This document shows, piece after piece, positions 33,613 through 44,452 of a stretch of DNA of 64,000 nucleotides. The DNA is taken from NCBI GenBank assembly GCA_023091665.1, contig JALJCQ010000012.1:2914001-2978000 (forward strand). The letters run 5' to 3'. Each line of letters starts with the position of its first letter. The stretch's first letter is position 1. This DNA comes from Pythium myriotylum. Its lineage: Eukaryota > Oomycota > Peronosporomycetes > Pythiales > Pythiaceae. The notes below the pieces were generated by a model. The model made no database searches. It was not told the DNA's origin and worked only from the letters and a program-made list of their open reading frames with translations. Both the position numbers and the translations under genes were made by a program.

Positions 33613-34482
33613 ATAACGGCAGAGCGATTCTTTAATATGGATGGGACTGGCTTCGTCCAGAACGCGAAGACAAAAAAGGCAATTGCGATGAAAGGTTCCC
33701 GTAACGTTTGGTGTCGCACAGTGGAGACAAGTTTCCACCTGACTACGGTTGCGGCTGCGTCTGCCGCGGGCTTTGTTGTCCCTCCAGTCTTCATCTTGCC
33801 AGGCAAGCGGTTGAATCGAGACGTAATGAGCGCGTGCCAAATTCCTGGCGCCAAGGTCACAACGGCAGAAGCTGGGTTCATGACGTCCGACGTCATGGTC
33901 AAGTGGATCGCACATTTTGCGCACTCTGTCCCCTCCACAGTGAAACGTCCACTAGCCCTGGTTCTTGATGGAGCAGGCAGCCACATGGATGAATATATTG
34001 ATCGTGCAGCCGAAGAGAATGGTGTCGTTTTGATTCAACTCCCACCCAACACCAGCCATCTGTATCAGCCTCTTGACGTTGCTGTTTTTAAAGGTGTGAA
34101 AACGGTGTTGAAGGATGAAATTTACAACTTCATGATCAGGACTGGCGTGACGAATATTTGCAAGCGATATGCTATTATGTTGGCCGCCACTGCGTGGACC
34201 AAAGGCTTCGAGGCCAAGGCGGAGAATATTGCGGCTGGTTTTAAAGAGGCAGGCATCTGGCTTCTTTGTTTGCCTGCGATGACGAGTCGTCTGACGAAGT
34301 TTAAGCACAATGGCATCAAGGAGGACGAACCATCGCCAGTATGGCTCTCTGTCCGAGAAACGGTGCGGTCGGATGTTCTCGTACTTCCCCCCAAGGCACA
34401 GACCAAGCCGCGTCGGCGCAAGATAGTCGACGTCAAGCGCCGCCTGCTGACAAACGACGACCTCGAAGCTTCTGAGGGCTGA
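33613..34482 (+). pseudogene. pogo/Tigger-like DDE transposase, N-terminally truncated
   Basis: The DDE_1 catalytic domain is nearly whole: ERFFNMDGTGFVQ (first Asp, near 33640), ALVLDGAGSHMDEY (second Asp, near 33965) and NTSHLYQPLDVAVFKGVK (third Asp, near 34070). A basic tail (KPRRRKIVDVKRRLL) follows. The open frame extends upstream to 33496, but that part is Crypton DNA in another frame. The CENP-B-type helix-turn-helix expected before the catalytic domain is absent. So the copy is a deletion derivative, although its catalytic triad is kept. Confidence 0.85.
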
Positions 34483-34499
34483 GCTCATGCCTGGTGGGG

Positions 34500-34790
34500 C
34501 TGGACTCCACAATCCAACCGGTGGCTTTCACTCTGTATATACTGAAATAAAATATCTCTCGTTTCTTTTTTGTCCCGTCTATCACACAATGCTTCGAATA
34601 GTGATCTTCCATGCGAATAGTGGCCCGGCCATAAACTGATGTCGGAAATAGCCGAATTTTCGACTTTCGAGGGCAGGTGTGACAACAAACCTGCTTCACT
34701 AAGGGTTTTGTTATCATCACGTTCTAGCCGCCTTTTTCGGCTATCCGGACATGGTTTAACTGCCAAATTCTCTACCACCCACGTAAAGTT
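34500..34790. other. pogo 3' non-coding region
   Basis: AT-rich, with an AATAAA-type signal (GAAATAAAATATC near 34543). No gene seen. Confidence 0.6.
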
Positions 34791-36859
34791 ATGGCCAAGA
34801 AGCTAAGGTACCCGATTTGCGCTCATAATCTGCTGGAGTACGTTACTAAAAAAAAATGTGGTCTCTTAGATTGCTACTACAAGATCAGAGCTGAGGGTGA
34901 CGTGGTGAAACAAGCGCCAGCGTGTAGCAAAGAAGACTTACATTTTCTCATGTATTATCTCTACTCAAACGCGAGCTCCGCCAGCGACTACCAGGATGTT
35001 GCATTGCTGGCGCTGTTGTGGTACCTCTTTGGTCGCGCGTCCGACTTGGCGCTTCTCAAGAAGCAGAACCTCTCGATGAGCGGAGCTAACGTCTTGTTCT
35101 TGCGCTTCGTCCGTGTCAAAACGTCACAAGAGAACGGGTTGCCGATTTTTCCTGATGCTTGCGTGGTGACCAGTCCAATCACAGCAATTGCGGCTGCATT
35201 AGCTATGCAAACGACGCCAAGTCCCCATCTCCTCTCTCACCTACCTGCACCATCAAGCGCCGATCTCGCCGATTTTGGACCCCTCGTTCCGCTCACCGAG
35301 GCACCGTCGCTGACTTAAACCTACTTGATCATACCACTGTAACAGAAGACACGTTCAAGCAAACGTCGGCCACCCCAGGTATCCACAGCTACGTCAACCG
35401 TCTTCTCGCGCAGATCGCAAAACCGTCTGGGATGACCGCGAAATTGACCTCGCACTCGTTCCGCCGGGGTGGAGCACAAACGGCGAATGGCTGTCCAGAT
35501 CTCACCTTGCAGTGGATCGCCGATCGCGGTGGCTGGAGTCTCTCGTCTACGAACAAAGCCTTTCAGTACATCTTCAATACGATCCAAGAGGACCAAAAGG
35601 TCGCCAAGGTCCTCATTGGATGGAATCCCAAGGCTCCAGTTCCCGTGCCAAACCTCGCCGGCTTCGACTCGCTCACACGCGAGAAGCTCCACGTTGTGAA
35701 ATCGCGTCTCTTTGCATGCTGCTCGAACCTACAGACTGCAACACAAAACGTCAATCCGGCCGTCACTGACATCCTGTGCGCTCACCACCTGAAGGCGTTT
35801 CCCGAGCTATCGAAACAAAAAAATCGAGCGACTCCGCTCGTAGCGCGCGTCGAGGAAGCTATCGCGTACGCTGGTGTCGTCTATGAAGAACTCTTGGCTT
35901 GGGCCGTCCACCTAGCACGGACTGTCAACACCAGCGTCGTCTCAGAGACGAAAATAGACTCAAAAGAAGCCGAGCTTTTCAAGACTCAAGCCGCTGTGAT
36001 TGAGGAGTTACTCGACCTGACAAAAACGCCCTCGATGCGGTTGAAGGACGTTGAGGCGCAGCTAGAGAATCCTCACAAGCGGAAGGCGCCAGCGGCGGAG
36101 CTACAAGAGAAACATGACCAGCTGTCTCAACCCAAGAAGGCACGTAAGGCAACAAGCACAAACCTTGTAGACACGTGATACGAATGGTACGCATGCCGTA
36201 TGCAATCGAAGGAGGACGTTGACTCCAAGAAGAAGCCGGACGGGCGAAACGTCGTTGCTTTCATGAAACTATTCGCTGGTGAATTCGCGCTGGACGAAGT
36301 TGCACCAGGATTCCGCGATCAAGTGCTATCGCTTGCCACCCGAACCACCGCACGCGTTCATGCATCCTTCGACGAAAATGGCGTGCGCGCGAGATCGACC
36401 GGAACCGCGCTTAAAGCTTTTCGCCAGCTTCACCGCGCCGGAAGCCTCAACCACCTCATCGACGACTTCACGCTCCGTGAACGCGCTGGTCTGGTTGTCG
36501 ATCCGACGCCGCCCGCCAGTCCCGCTGTGTTGTATCCCGTTAACGGCTCTGGAGTGCCAAACTGACTCAAGGAAAGGCACACCAAAGCAACAGCCCAAAG
36601 GCACGCTTAGATAAACAGCCACTCCTTGCATCCGCTTGGCACTTTCAGCGCACGCACGATCACTCGCACCACGATCACGCTTGCCGCCCATCCTTCTTTG
36701 TTTCATATCATATGAATAAAACACAAATCAATACAACACTGTTGCAAAACATGAATGATCCTTGCGATTCCACAGGTTACCATCAATAGCTCTCTCATTC
36801 TCGAAGTCGCCACCAAGCCCGGGTGTCAATTCAACGTACCCAACCAAACGCAATTTGCA

Positions 36860-37372
36860 CCATGCGCGAGTGCACGAGCCTGTTCACCAGCAGGCTGCGT
36901 CAGATCAACACCAAGGAACGGAAGTTCTACTTCGAGGATAGCGCAGTTCGTCACTTACGACTGTCGAAGGGAAGGAATTCCTAAGCGAGGCGCTTGGCGT
37001 GATGCTCTTGGACATCACTTCGAAAATACCCCGCAGTCGTCGAACAACCCGCGTCCATAAGTCGGGCATCAACGATTGGCTTGCCCGGCCATCTTCAGGC
37101 GACGAAGACGGCGAGGCCAAGTATGTCGCAGATCAGTCCCTCCAGGAGCGACCATAATATGGCGTTCGCCGTATTCTCGATCGCAAGCGCGAAGGCGGCA
37201 TCACGTACTACCTTGTCGACTGGATGCCCACCTGGGAGACGCGCAGCGACGTCGGCAGCACGCTGATCGCGAAGTTCGAGAAGGCGCACAAAGCACTCGT
37301 TCGCAAGACGTTAATCGAGGACGAAGCCGTAGAAGCAGGCACGGTGGTACGCTTCAATCTATTGGAGAGATA
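36860..37372 (+). pseudogene. Small chromodomain protein, one in-frame stop
   Basis: The chromodomain is in YGVRRILDRKREGGITYYLV and the following DWMPTWETRSD (about 37155-37240): a Y-x-V-x-x-I-L start, an aromatic YYLV strand and W..TWE, then a helix LIAKFEKAH. Chromodomains bind methylated histone tails and steer some elements to heterochromatin. The same frame extends upstream (EFLSEALGVMLLD) with one TAA at about 37155, and a frame change near 36974 leads to a start around 36860. It lies inside the long-TIR element, downstream of the Crypton. Whether it was part of that element or a passenger is unknown. Confidence 0.65.
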
Positions 37373-37547
37373 ATTGCTTCACACTCGCTAATCTTAGTGA
37401 GCACACCATGCCAAACAGCCCGTGGGCACGGCACGATAAACAGTGACTTTCGATCGCTCGTATTCGCATCATTAGTAACAGCACACATCTAGCCCTCTGC
37501 ACCACGTACAGTACTTTCAGCGGCAGATCGCCGACACTGGTGATCGG

Positions 37548-37640
37548 CAGGAACGACACCCCCGGGAGGGATCGAACCCCTGCACAGCGGTTGGCCGCGG
37601 GCTTGCCCGCGCAACAGGAGTAGAGATCTTGGACCGTTGC
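37548..37640 (-). other. tRNA-like / Pol III B-box relic
   Basis: On the minus strand GGGTTCGATCCC matches a tRNA T-loop (box B) with a near-complete T stem. A strong GC hairpin lies upstream, and an imperfect anticodon-like arm can be drawn, but no proper acceptor stem closes. It is best read as a tRNA-derived relic or SINE piece, not a functional tRNA. Confidence 0.25.
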
Positions 37641-37776
37641 CTTGCGCACGACACTGAAAAAATCGAGAATGAGGCCCTCTTGATCATGGCGGCCGAGTGC
37701 CCAACACCTCTGACCAGAACTCTCCCCCCGGAATCCATCAAGAGGCGTGCTCATTGGATACCGAAATTTCAAGGGA

Positions 37777-37856
37777 TTGGGCACTGCCCAACTATACACT
37801 GACCTTCGACCACTCATTGGGCACTGCCCAATTATACACTGACCTTCGACCACTCG
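37777..37856 (+). repeat. Tandem duplication, 2 x 40 bp
   Basis: Two adjacent 40-bp copies differ at one base. Each holds the palindrome TTGGGCACTGCCCAA. Confidence 0.95.
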
Positions 37857-37859
37857 CTC

Positions 37860-39297
37860 TCCTATTGGTCAAACGTGACGCGAGCTTTTAACGTCTGTTG
37901 AGAAGACGTACCGTGCGAATCACACAAGGTACGACGTCGGAATCGATTCCGAAGTCGGAGCTGTCATGATATGGGAGCGAATTTTGGTTGGATGTGGACT
38001 GATTGGATGGGCAGTAGGGCTGTCCAAACAGATTTTTCAACAGTCACTCAATATACTCTTTTCGAAACTATGGGGATGGAAATAGTAGAGCCCAACCGCG
38101 GCCCAATGTCCCCGCAGAGCCGATTTGCATAGGTGGAAACAATGCGAAGAATCTATCCTGAACATGTCGGCCTAGTCCTGGTCTACTCTGTCCGCATTTT
38201 GCATCCTTGAATGCGGTGGACGAGGGCGCGTGCTCACATGTCGCCTTGGAAATTCAATCGAAACACGCCGAAAAAATGCACACCCGACGACGTCTCGTCC
38301 AGACGATACACTGCAATTGTAGACGAATCAACTCTTGACGTATGGAGCGATAGCGAGGTGCAGGGTCAAGCATGCGTGCGGCCATCGAGCGGGTGGTCCA
38401 TTCGACACTGGCGCCCAGTCGCACCAGGCGCGCACTTGCTTCCCGTTCGGCGTCTCGTAGAGCCAACCGCGATTAACTACTTATTTGACACCGATACCGT
38501 AGCGTCAACTCTCGTTGGGGTGCGTTCAGATTTCCGCGTTGCCAATGTAATTTCAGGGAGTCCCATCTTAAAGCTGACTGGTCGGCGGGTACCCTATGTG
38601 CGTGCCCACTTACTTAATCGCATCTTTCGACCTCTAGAACATCTTCCATCAAGGTAACTGTCAGCATTGCATCCGTAACAGCGTCGTCTACTGCGATTAA
38701 GCTTGAGGTCGAGCGTGGGGTTGAAGTCGCCTCCTTACACACGTTGCCGATAGGTTTCGGCGCTTGCACCAGCGCTCGGAACTGTGTCTCTTGCGTTGAA
38801 TACTGAATACTGCGGTACACACACGACGGTGACGTGCCCCCCCCCCCCCCCCCCCCCATTCGATTCTGCCACGAAGTACGCGGGTCAACGGTCCTGTAGC
38901 CTCGTCCGGACGTCCGTGATCGCCGGTTGCGGGTGCAGTAGGAGGGTCACTCCTCCGGCTGCAATTTCAGTGGCAAGCCGGCGCGAGAGAGGCCTCGAGA
39001 GCATCTGGGGGTCGTAGCCCAAGCTCGTGCATACATATCCATACATGAGGCAAATTGGGTCTCGTGTTAAAACCGCGAGGGTCGCACGTGAGAGGATGTG
39101 CTGGTGTGCGGTTTCGTCGATGCACCCCGCGCTTAACCCTCGTCTGCACGCTGCACGTGAGTCAGCAAGGTGGGCCGGAGAATTCTCATTCACCACCTCC
39201 ACCTGATGCTGGTGAGCACGTTCTTTCTAAATTGTTGCTACAACCGGTAAAGATGTTACTCCTCTCCTCCCTCCGCGCATCTGAGGATTGCGTGCCA
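37860..39297. other. No gene recognised inside the long-TIR element
   Basis: Open frames (for example 38211-38657, plus) show no motif or composition that I trust. A 21-nt C run lies at 38837-38857. Confidence 0.5.
38837..38857. repeat. C homopolymer, 21 nt
   Basis: Uninterrupted C run in otherwise unremarkable DNA. Confidence 0.95.
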
Positions 39298-40800
39298 CTC
39301 CGGCATCCAAGTCGCCGTGATGTGTCTGTCCAATGTCTGTTGTTTCCAAAAACAAACAGAAATAGTTGCTCCATTGCTGGCGTCTGAGCCGTGTCATGCT
39401 GTGCTCTACCCGCAATCTTTCGTGCCACTCTCCACTATTCTATAAATTTAGCAAATGACCGTGTTATGTCAATTGGACCAATGTATGAAAGCCACCAAAT
39501 GTTTTGAATAGTTTCAGATTGGCGTACAACGGATATCTTAGGCGTGTAAGCAGGCTGGGGACGCTGCGAGTTGCGAACGTCATGTGATTTGAGGGTACTT
39601 AGTGTCTCCTCGCCTCCAACGGTGTTTCATAATCAAACGATGTAGAGACTGTTCAGCGAACAAGCCGCTTGCTCAGCAAGGGCGTTTTGATGGCTCAGGG
39701 GTTGTCCACAGCGGGGCAGTCGTGCAAATTGCACCCGTTTCTGGCTTCTCGCTAATCGGAGCAACATTTTAACCTTAAAAGACACCAGCAGGTTCAATTG
39801 CTGCATTCTCCATAAAGTGCTCAAAGCATCTCTTCCTTGTCCTTGAATCGCCGAAAACGTCGAAGGTTATCCAGCAATAAGATCAGGAACTTCAGCACCC
39901 AGCAACTCTTTGTCCCCATTTAGTTCTCAAACGGCGAAGATGTGTGCGGTAAAATGGTTGCATCTTGCAGTAACGGGGTGAGACGATGTGGCAGATAGCT
40001 TAGCATACTGTATTGTTGTTTTTTTACTCGCACGGAGCGTGGTTGATCGTATTCGTTATGTTTCCCAGCTCCGAAATCGCTTCAGCCCTCCAAACGCCAC
40101 GAGACTGGTTTTCGAAAGGGTGACCAAGTAAGTATAAGTACCGTTGATCGTCCCGTCACTATCGCCGGGTTGAGTGGCGTCAACTTGTAACAGGAAGTTT
40201 CTGCCTGGGTAGTGGAGTCTTGAGGGTTGTGGTATGCCGAGTGTGGTCACTATACCCAAGATGTCGATGGTGCGTCCGTTTCAAACCAGGAGTAGACATT
40301 GTGGTATTGGCGTAAGTCAGTACAACGAGGTCTCTAAGGAAGGGTGAACCGCCCCAGGCTGGTTAACAGAGCAGGGAAAAATCCTCGCTCTTGGTAGTGG
40401 AAGGATCGCGCGCCAGAATCTTGAGGTGACTATACGCGGCTATCAACCGCAATTCGATAACTCTGCGATTAACTTTACAACAATTTTTATTTACACTGAA
40501 AATGCAGCCGCTATCATCGGTCCGTCGTCCTGGGTATTGGCTAATTGTGAGGCTACTCCCCAAACGAATTCTGCTCTGTTATACCAAACGCTGTTGACTT
40601 CTTATCCCTCCTACTGCCTCTGTGCGTGTGTGAAGGAAGGATTACCATAGGTTGTGTTTGCTGAGTATTTTTTTTTTAGGATTTGACACCAATGGAGCAA
40701 AAAAAAAAAGCTATGACGTATACGAACGGGACCGTCTGCTCCATGTGGATCACGGATTTAGCTGAGTTGGCTCAGGTGCTGATCACACGCGAACTTACCC
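39298..40800 (-). repeat. Right 1503-bp terminal inverted repeat
   Basis: Inverted copy of 29639-31141, with no difference found in the segments compared. The two poly-A/T runs near the outer end have equal length in both arms. Confidence 0.92.
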
Positions 40801-41089
40801 TATACAAGTGGTTCTCACGATTGTGTCAGCCGAATCAGCAGCCAATGAGGTTGCAGTATTTCTCCTGTTGCTGATGGGAGCACGCCAAACGAGGAAAAGC
40901 AAAAAAAAAAGATTCTTGTGGGATCGTTTGCTAATGATTGATGATTGGTTGTAACGAACGAAATCTAGCGATTGGATTGGCTCGCTGATATTGGCATCAG
41001 CACGACCACTCATGCTGACGATAGGTTGTTGGTTGTTGACCGCTGTCGTGCGCACGGCCACGCTTCATCACTCATTTTGCGGAGGAAAC

Positions 41090-42127
41090 ATGGCGAAGGA
41101 GAAATGGAGCGACGACGAGACCAACAGCCTCCTTGCGTACTGGCGAGAGCAGTACGAAGATTACAGACGGCAGAAGACGCTGTTCTACGAAGGCGCCGCA
41201 AAGTCAATCGGGACAAAGACCTTCAAGTCCGTCAAAAACAGGTGCGAACATCTTGATCGGAAGTACTGTAAGACCAAGGAGAAGATTAGTGCGTCGGGGT
41301 TTGGCGTCCGTGAGAACGATCCGCCTACGCTTCGCGCAACCATCATGAAAGAGCTTAAATGGTATTATGAGCTTGATGACATTCTCGGGTCATCTGTCCA
41401 TGTTCGCCCGCATAGAGTCGTGGACACCACAATGTCCACCACCTCAGCAACGGATCAACCAGATCTCGAGTTGGCGACACCATCCCACGATGAGCTCACT
41501 CAACAAGGTGTCATCGTCTTCGCCGGTGCAAAGTGCGCCACAACTAAGCGAGAGTGCGTCGTCTGATGAACCATCTTTAACACCGTCCCAGCCACCGTCC
41601 GCTAGCACTGGGAAGCGCAAAGAACCAGAGCCAAGCGTGACTGAAGTGCTTTGGTGCCTGGGTGAGAGGGACCTCGAGCTGGAGCGCAGTCGATTAGAGC
41701 TCAAGCAGCGGGAGTTTGAGTTTGAGATGCAGGCAAGGTGCGAAGAGATGGAGCAGCGACGTCGCGAGTTCGAGTTACAGATTCGGACGTATTGATATGA
41801 CAGCTGAGGTTTTTCCTCCCAGTATGCCAGAAATAGAACCGTACAGTGACAGAAAGTTATGACAGCAAAAGTTTTACCCAATCATATCCAGTTGCAGGGC
41901 GGGAAAAGTGTGGGGCTGGATCGAGTCGGTCCACGGCAAGCGTTGATTGGTCGAAAATTTGTATACTGGCAAAAACCTCAATTTACAGTTTAGCCTCGTT
42001 GTCATATCTTTGCGTCTGTCATATCAATACATCCGAATCTGTAGCACATCAAACAGCCATGGCCCAATACGAGCTCGACAGAATGAATTTGGAAGCAAAA
42101 TTGAGAAAGTTGGGCGGGTCGGAGTAG
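41090..42127 (+). pseudogene. Harbinger-1 Myb/SANT-like DNA-binding protein
   Basis: Harbinger elements need a second protein, a Myb-like factor that helps the transposase reach the nucleus and bind the ends. The N-terminus has the trihelix-type pattern KWSDDETNSLLAYWREQYED, then W-equivalent aromatic positions in CEHLDRKYCKTKEK. The C-terminus is a charged coiled coil (LELERSRLELKQREFEFEMQ). A one-base frame change is needed near 41500. A 264-bp MITE (41778-42041) cuts the coil; without it and one TA the frame runs EFELAHQTAMAQYEL to the end at 42127. The start ATG at 41090 precedes the conserved domain directly. Confidence 0.75.
41778..42041. mobile_element. MITE, Tc1/mariner type (264 bp), in the Myb-like gene
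   Basis: Inverted ends CAGATTCGGACGTATTGATATGACAG (split here as arm 41778-41803) match the complement of the right end with one mismatch. TA flanks both sides (41776-41777 and 42042-42043). Removing the element with one TA restores the host reading frame exactly. Confidence 0.92.
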
Positions 42128-42129
42128 CA

Positions 42130-43345
42130 TTAGGTGTAGCCAAAGTGGCGCAGTACTAGGTGCTTCTGAAACTCTAGTAAAAATTCGGGATTCCAATCCA
42201 CGTTGTCTATGTCTTTGTCTTCGTCTTCCTTTTCATTGATTGCGGTTTCATTGTTGCCTCTCGAATTGGTTAGGCTCTCGGCAATGCCTTCCGTGACAAA
42301 TTCGTCGTTGCGGTCATCTTTGAAATAGATACAGATATTGTGCAGTAGTACCAAACAGGCAATAATCTGCTCCACCACGGTTGCAAAACAGTCTTCATCG
42401 CGTAAGATGCAGAAAAAGCCGTCACGAAGTCGTGAAAATCGAGCTTTGATCATCCCGATGCAGTGCTCAATGGTCATACGCATCGAGGAAAAGTGATAGT
42501 TGAAGTTCTTGTTCTCCCGGATCTTTGCCTTTGGGTTCTTGTACGGACGGATGAGATGCTTATTGAAGGCGTAAGCCGAGTCAGCAATTATGAATTCGTC
42601 CTCGGCAAAGTACTTTGATGGCTCGAGGGCAATGCCCATGAACGCTGCTCGGAAAGCCGATTAGCGCGGCCCTGACACGACGGCGATGGTCACACACGAG
42701 CTGACCTCCAATTGCGTAGCGGGATTTACGATTGAAGAAGATCTCATGGTCATCTTGCGGTTTATATTTGAGTTCGAATGCCGTACCGTCAATCATGCCG
42801 ATGACACCTTGGAGACCACACGTTGCTTGGATTGCCGCTGATATTTGCCGACGCTCGGAGACAGAAGGCCATGAAATGAACTCAGAGACCCGTTGATTCA
42901 ATGCTGATGTAACACGCATTACAAACTTTCTTACTGTGCCTTCTCCCACTCCAAAGTGCTGAGCGATGCTGTGATAGGATCCATCTACACCGCTTGTCGC
43001 CATGAAATGCACGAACACTTGCAGCTGCAGCTCCACGGGCGCCTGAGATGGCCCGTAGCGGTTGCGGAATAAAGCTGACTCCTTCAACATCACAACCACT
43101 CGCTCCAACGTTGACACACTCATTCGCACATCTCTTTGAGCTCGCAGCGGACACAAGGACGGCAGATGCAATGGTGTCCATGCGCCAAATTTGTTAACAA
43201 CCGTACGTGCAGCGAGATATCGACGTGATTTCACGAGCTCATACAGGCGAGGCAGAAACTTCCTGAACGTTGGTGACGAGTGGTAGAGCATTAGAAAGGG
43301 CTCCAGCTCACGGAGAAGTTGCTCTCGGAAGGATTCGCGCGTCAT
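42130..43345 (-). pseudogene. Harbinger-1 DDE transposase (one frameshift)
   Basis: A DDE_Tnp_4-type transposase on the minus strand. The first frame (43345-42640) has a helical N-terminus, a helix-turn-helix like VDGSYHSIAQHFGVGEGTV and the first Asp in GVIGMIDGTAFELK near 42800. The second frame has the second Asp in EFIIADSAYAF near 42585 and the Glu in MTIEHCIGMIKARF near 42470. The frames must be joined by a one-base shift near 42640, close to a run of short repeats. The combined length (about 400 residues) is normal. It is tail to tail with the Myb-like gene, with only 2 bases between. Confidence 0.85.
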
Positions 43346-43499
43346 CGTAGGATGTTGTGGGGTTATTTTGCTGCAGTCAAAGTGAATACCACGTGGCAGC
43401 CGCTGCCAGCTTGCTGGTGGTGGATCGAGTTCTCACAGTCTCTGACATCAGCACAATTTTGATTGGTTTTAAATCTGTATCAGCACCAGCCAAATCAGC

Positions 43500-43668
43500 C
43501 ACCGTGAGAAGCACTATAGTCTTCCGAACAAACCACAATGTTAGATGCTAAGACGTACCCAGAGCGCCGCGAGAATGAAAGAAGTGAAGTCCACAGAACT
43601 CTCCATACACAACCCAAGTCAAGGAAACCAAAATGTACACCGATGCGCGAGACTTGGCGGGGATTGGG
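43500..43668 (-). repeat. Harbinger-1 right terminal repeat
   Basis: It contains the uninterrupted version of the sequence into which the long-TIR element inserted on the left side (CTATAGTGCTTCTCACG read on the minus strand). Confidence 0.8.
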
Positions 43669-44163
43669 TGCCACGCCCCAACCATATAGGATGTGGCTCC
43701 CGATTTAACGGGTTGGCTCAAATCAGCAAATAGAATCCGATTACATGCAGGAGAGGTTGCCTGTGACGTCACCGACTCTTGACTTGTATCCATCGGAACA
43801 GGTACGGAGGACCGTTTCGTTGTCACCTGTGCCTTGGCTACCGACGCAGCCAACCCCGTAAACTTGTTGGCCACGTTGAAGTCTGTTGGCCGGTTGGCCC
43901 TGTATTCGCCCGCTCCACCCCAGAACCAGCCACACGATTCTGACGGATGAGAAGTTCGTCATTCGAGCTGTGCCGTACACGAATCTCGGTAAGACGGTAC
44001 TTATGGACAAGACGGTGGTATTTTTCGAGAATACCAGAGCCCTAGCTGTCGACCAGACCACCTTGTCGGATCTCGTTGTCTGTTCGATAGGCTTTGCGTC
44101 GATGCGTGTAACTGTGCTTCTGGTTGTCACTGCGGGTCGGCTAAGGCTGATTTCTGTCCTAAT
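43669..44163. other. No secure gene
   Basis: The plus-strand segment ILTDEKFVIRAV near 43930 faintly resembles a mariner catalytic block, but the rest does not follow. Confidence 0.35.
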
Positions 44164-44452
44164 TTGGAAGGTAAGGACATCAGCAACAGAAAGTCTGCGG
44201 TATGTACAGAACCGAAAAAACGGATGGAGCGAGATATCCGGCGCGCTTTCAACCTCGCCTGCCACCAGACCACGACGTCCAAAGCCATTGCAAAGGAGCT
44301 TCCGACACCATGCTCCGCTCTGACCGTGCACCGCGCCCTTCACGTGACCGAGAACGCGCACTACATCAAGCGCAAGCCGGTACCAGCCATCCAGCCTCAC
44401 CACCAACGCAAAATGATGGAGTTAGCGCACAAGCACATTCGAGAGGGCACTA

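Larger units (their letters stand above)
33548..34843 (+). mobile_element. pogo-like DNA transposon (1296 bp) inserted in the Crypton
   Basis: TA dinucleotides flank it (33546-33547 and 34844-34845), as for pogo/Tc1. Short inverted ends (ACGTACCGC left; GGAGTACGT right) match over about 7 bases. It carries a DDE_1 transposase. The element is short, and the usual N-terminal DNA-binding domain is lacking. Confidence 0.7.
33338..36565 (+). pseudogene. Crypton tyrosine recombinase, split by a pogo element
   Basis: Cryptons are DNA transposons mobilised by a tyrosine recombinase. The core-binding part (QEGKKGEKLAHTTVMQYF) is at 33338-33547. Pogo is inserted at 33548-34843. The catalytic part resumes at 34846 with YLFGRASDLALL (first Arg, near 35030), SHSFRRGGAQ (H-x-x-R, near 35455) and a tyrosine in KAFQYIFN (near 35565). 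A C-terminal region continues past an in-frame TGA (36176-36178) to 36565 (GRNVVAFMKLF). A frame change occurs near 35300. Removing pogo with one TA rejoins VEAAL to LLKKKCG-like sequence, off by one base in an A run. Confidence 0.85.
29639..40800. mobile_element. 11.2-kb element with 1503-bp terminal inverted repeats
   Basis: Bases 29639-31141 and 39298-40800 are inverted copies of equal length with no difference found in the stretches I compared, including two homopolymers. The element begins GGGTAAGTTCGCG and ends with its complement. Flanks are TATAGA (29633-29638) and TATACA (40801-40806), a 6-bp duplication with one mismatch. The uninterrupted target survives in the right Harbinger-1 arm (about 43524), which confirms insertion. 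Contents: IS630/Tc1 transposase relic, MITE, Crypton recombinase split by pogo, chromodomain ORF. Long TIRs and a 6-bp duplication recall Maverick/Polinton, but no polymerase, integrase or capsid gene is present. No known family fits. Confidence 0.85.
29482..43668. mobile_element. Harbinger-1: PIF/Harbinger DNA transposon, interrupted
   Basis: Terminal inverted repeats of about 170-180 bp are seen: the left arm is 29482-29638 plus 40801-40820, the right arm 43500-43668. The left arm is split by the 11.2-kb long-TIR element. Inside lie a Myb-like gene (41090-42127, plus) and a DDE transposase (42130-43345, minus), the standard two-gene Harbinger plan, arranged tail to tail. Arm similarity is high but not perfect. 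I could not fix a 3-bp target duplication, so the outer ends are accurate to only a few bases. Confidence 0.75.

Noticed and set aside
37548..37640. Functional tRNA gene
   Set aside because: Box B is good, but no acceptor stem closes and the anticodon loop has wrong invariant bases.
29639..40800. Classification of the long-TIR element as Maverick/Polinton
   Set aside because: Only the long TIRs and a roughly 6-bp duplication agree; polymerase B, retroviral-type integrase, ATPase, protease and capsid genes are all absent.
43669..44163. Second mariner transposase on the plus strand (ILTDEKF)
   Set aside because: Only one short block matches; no second Asp or Glu block follows in order.
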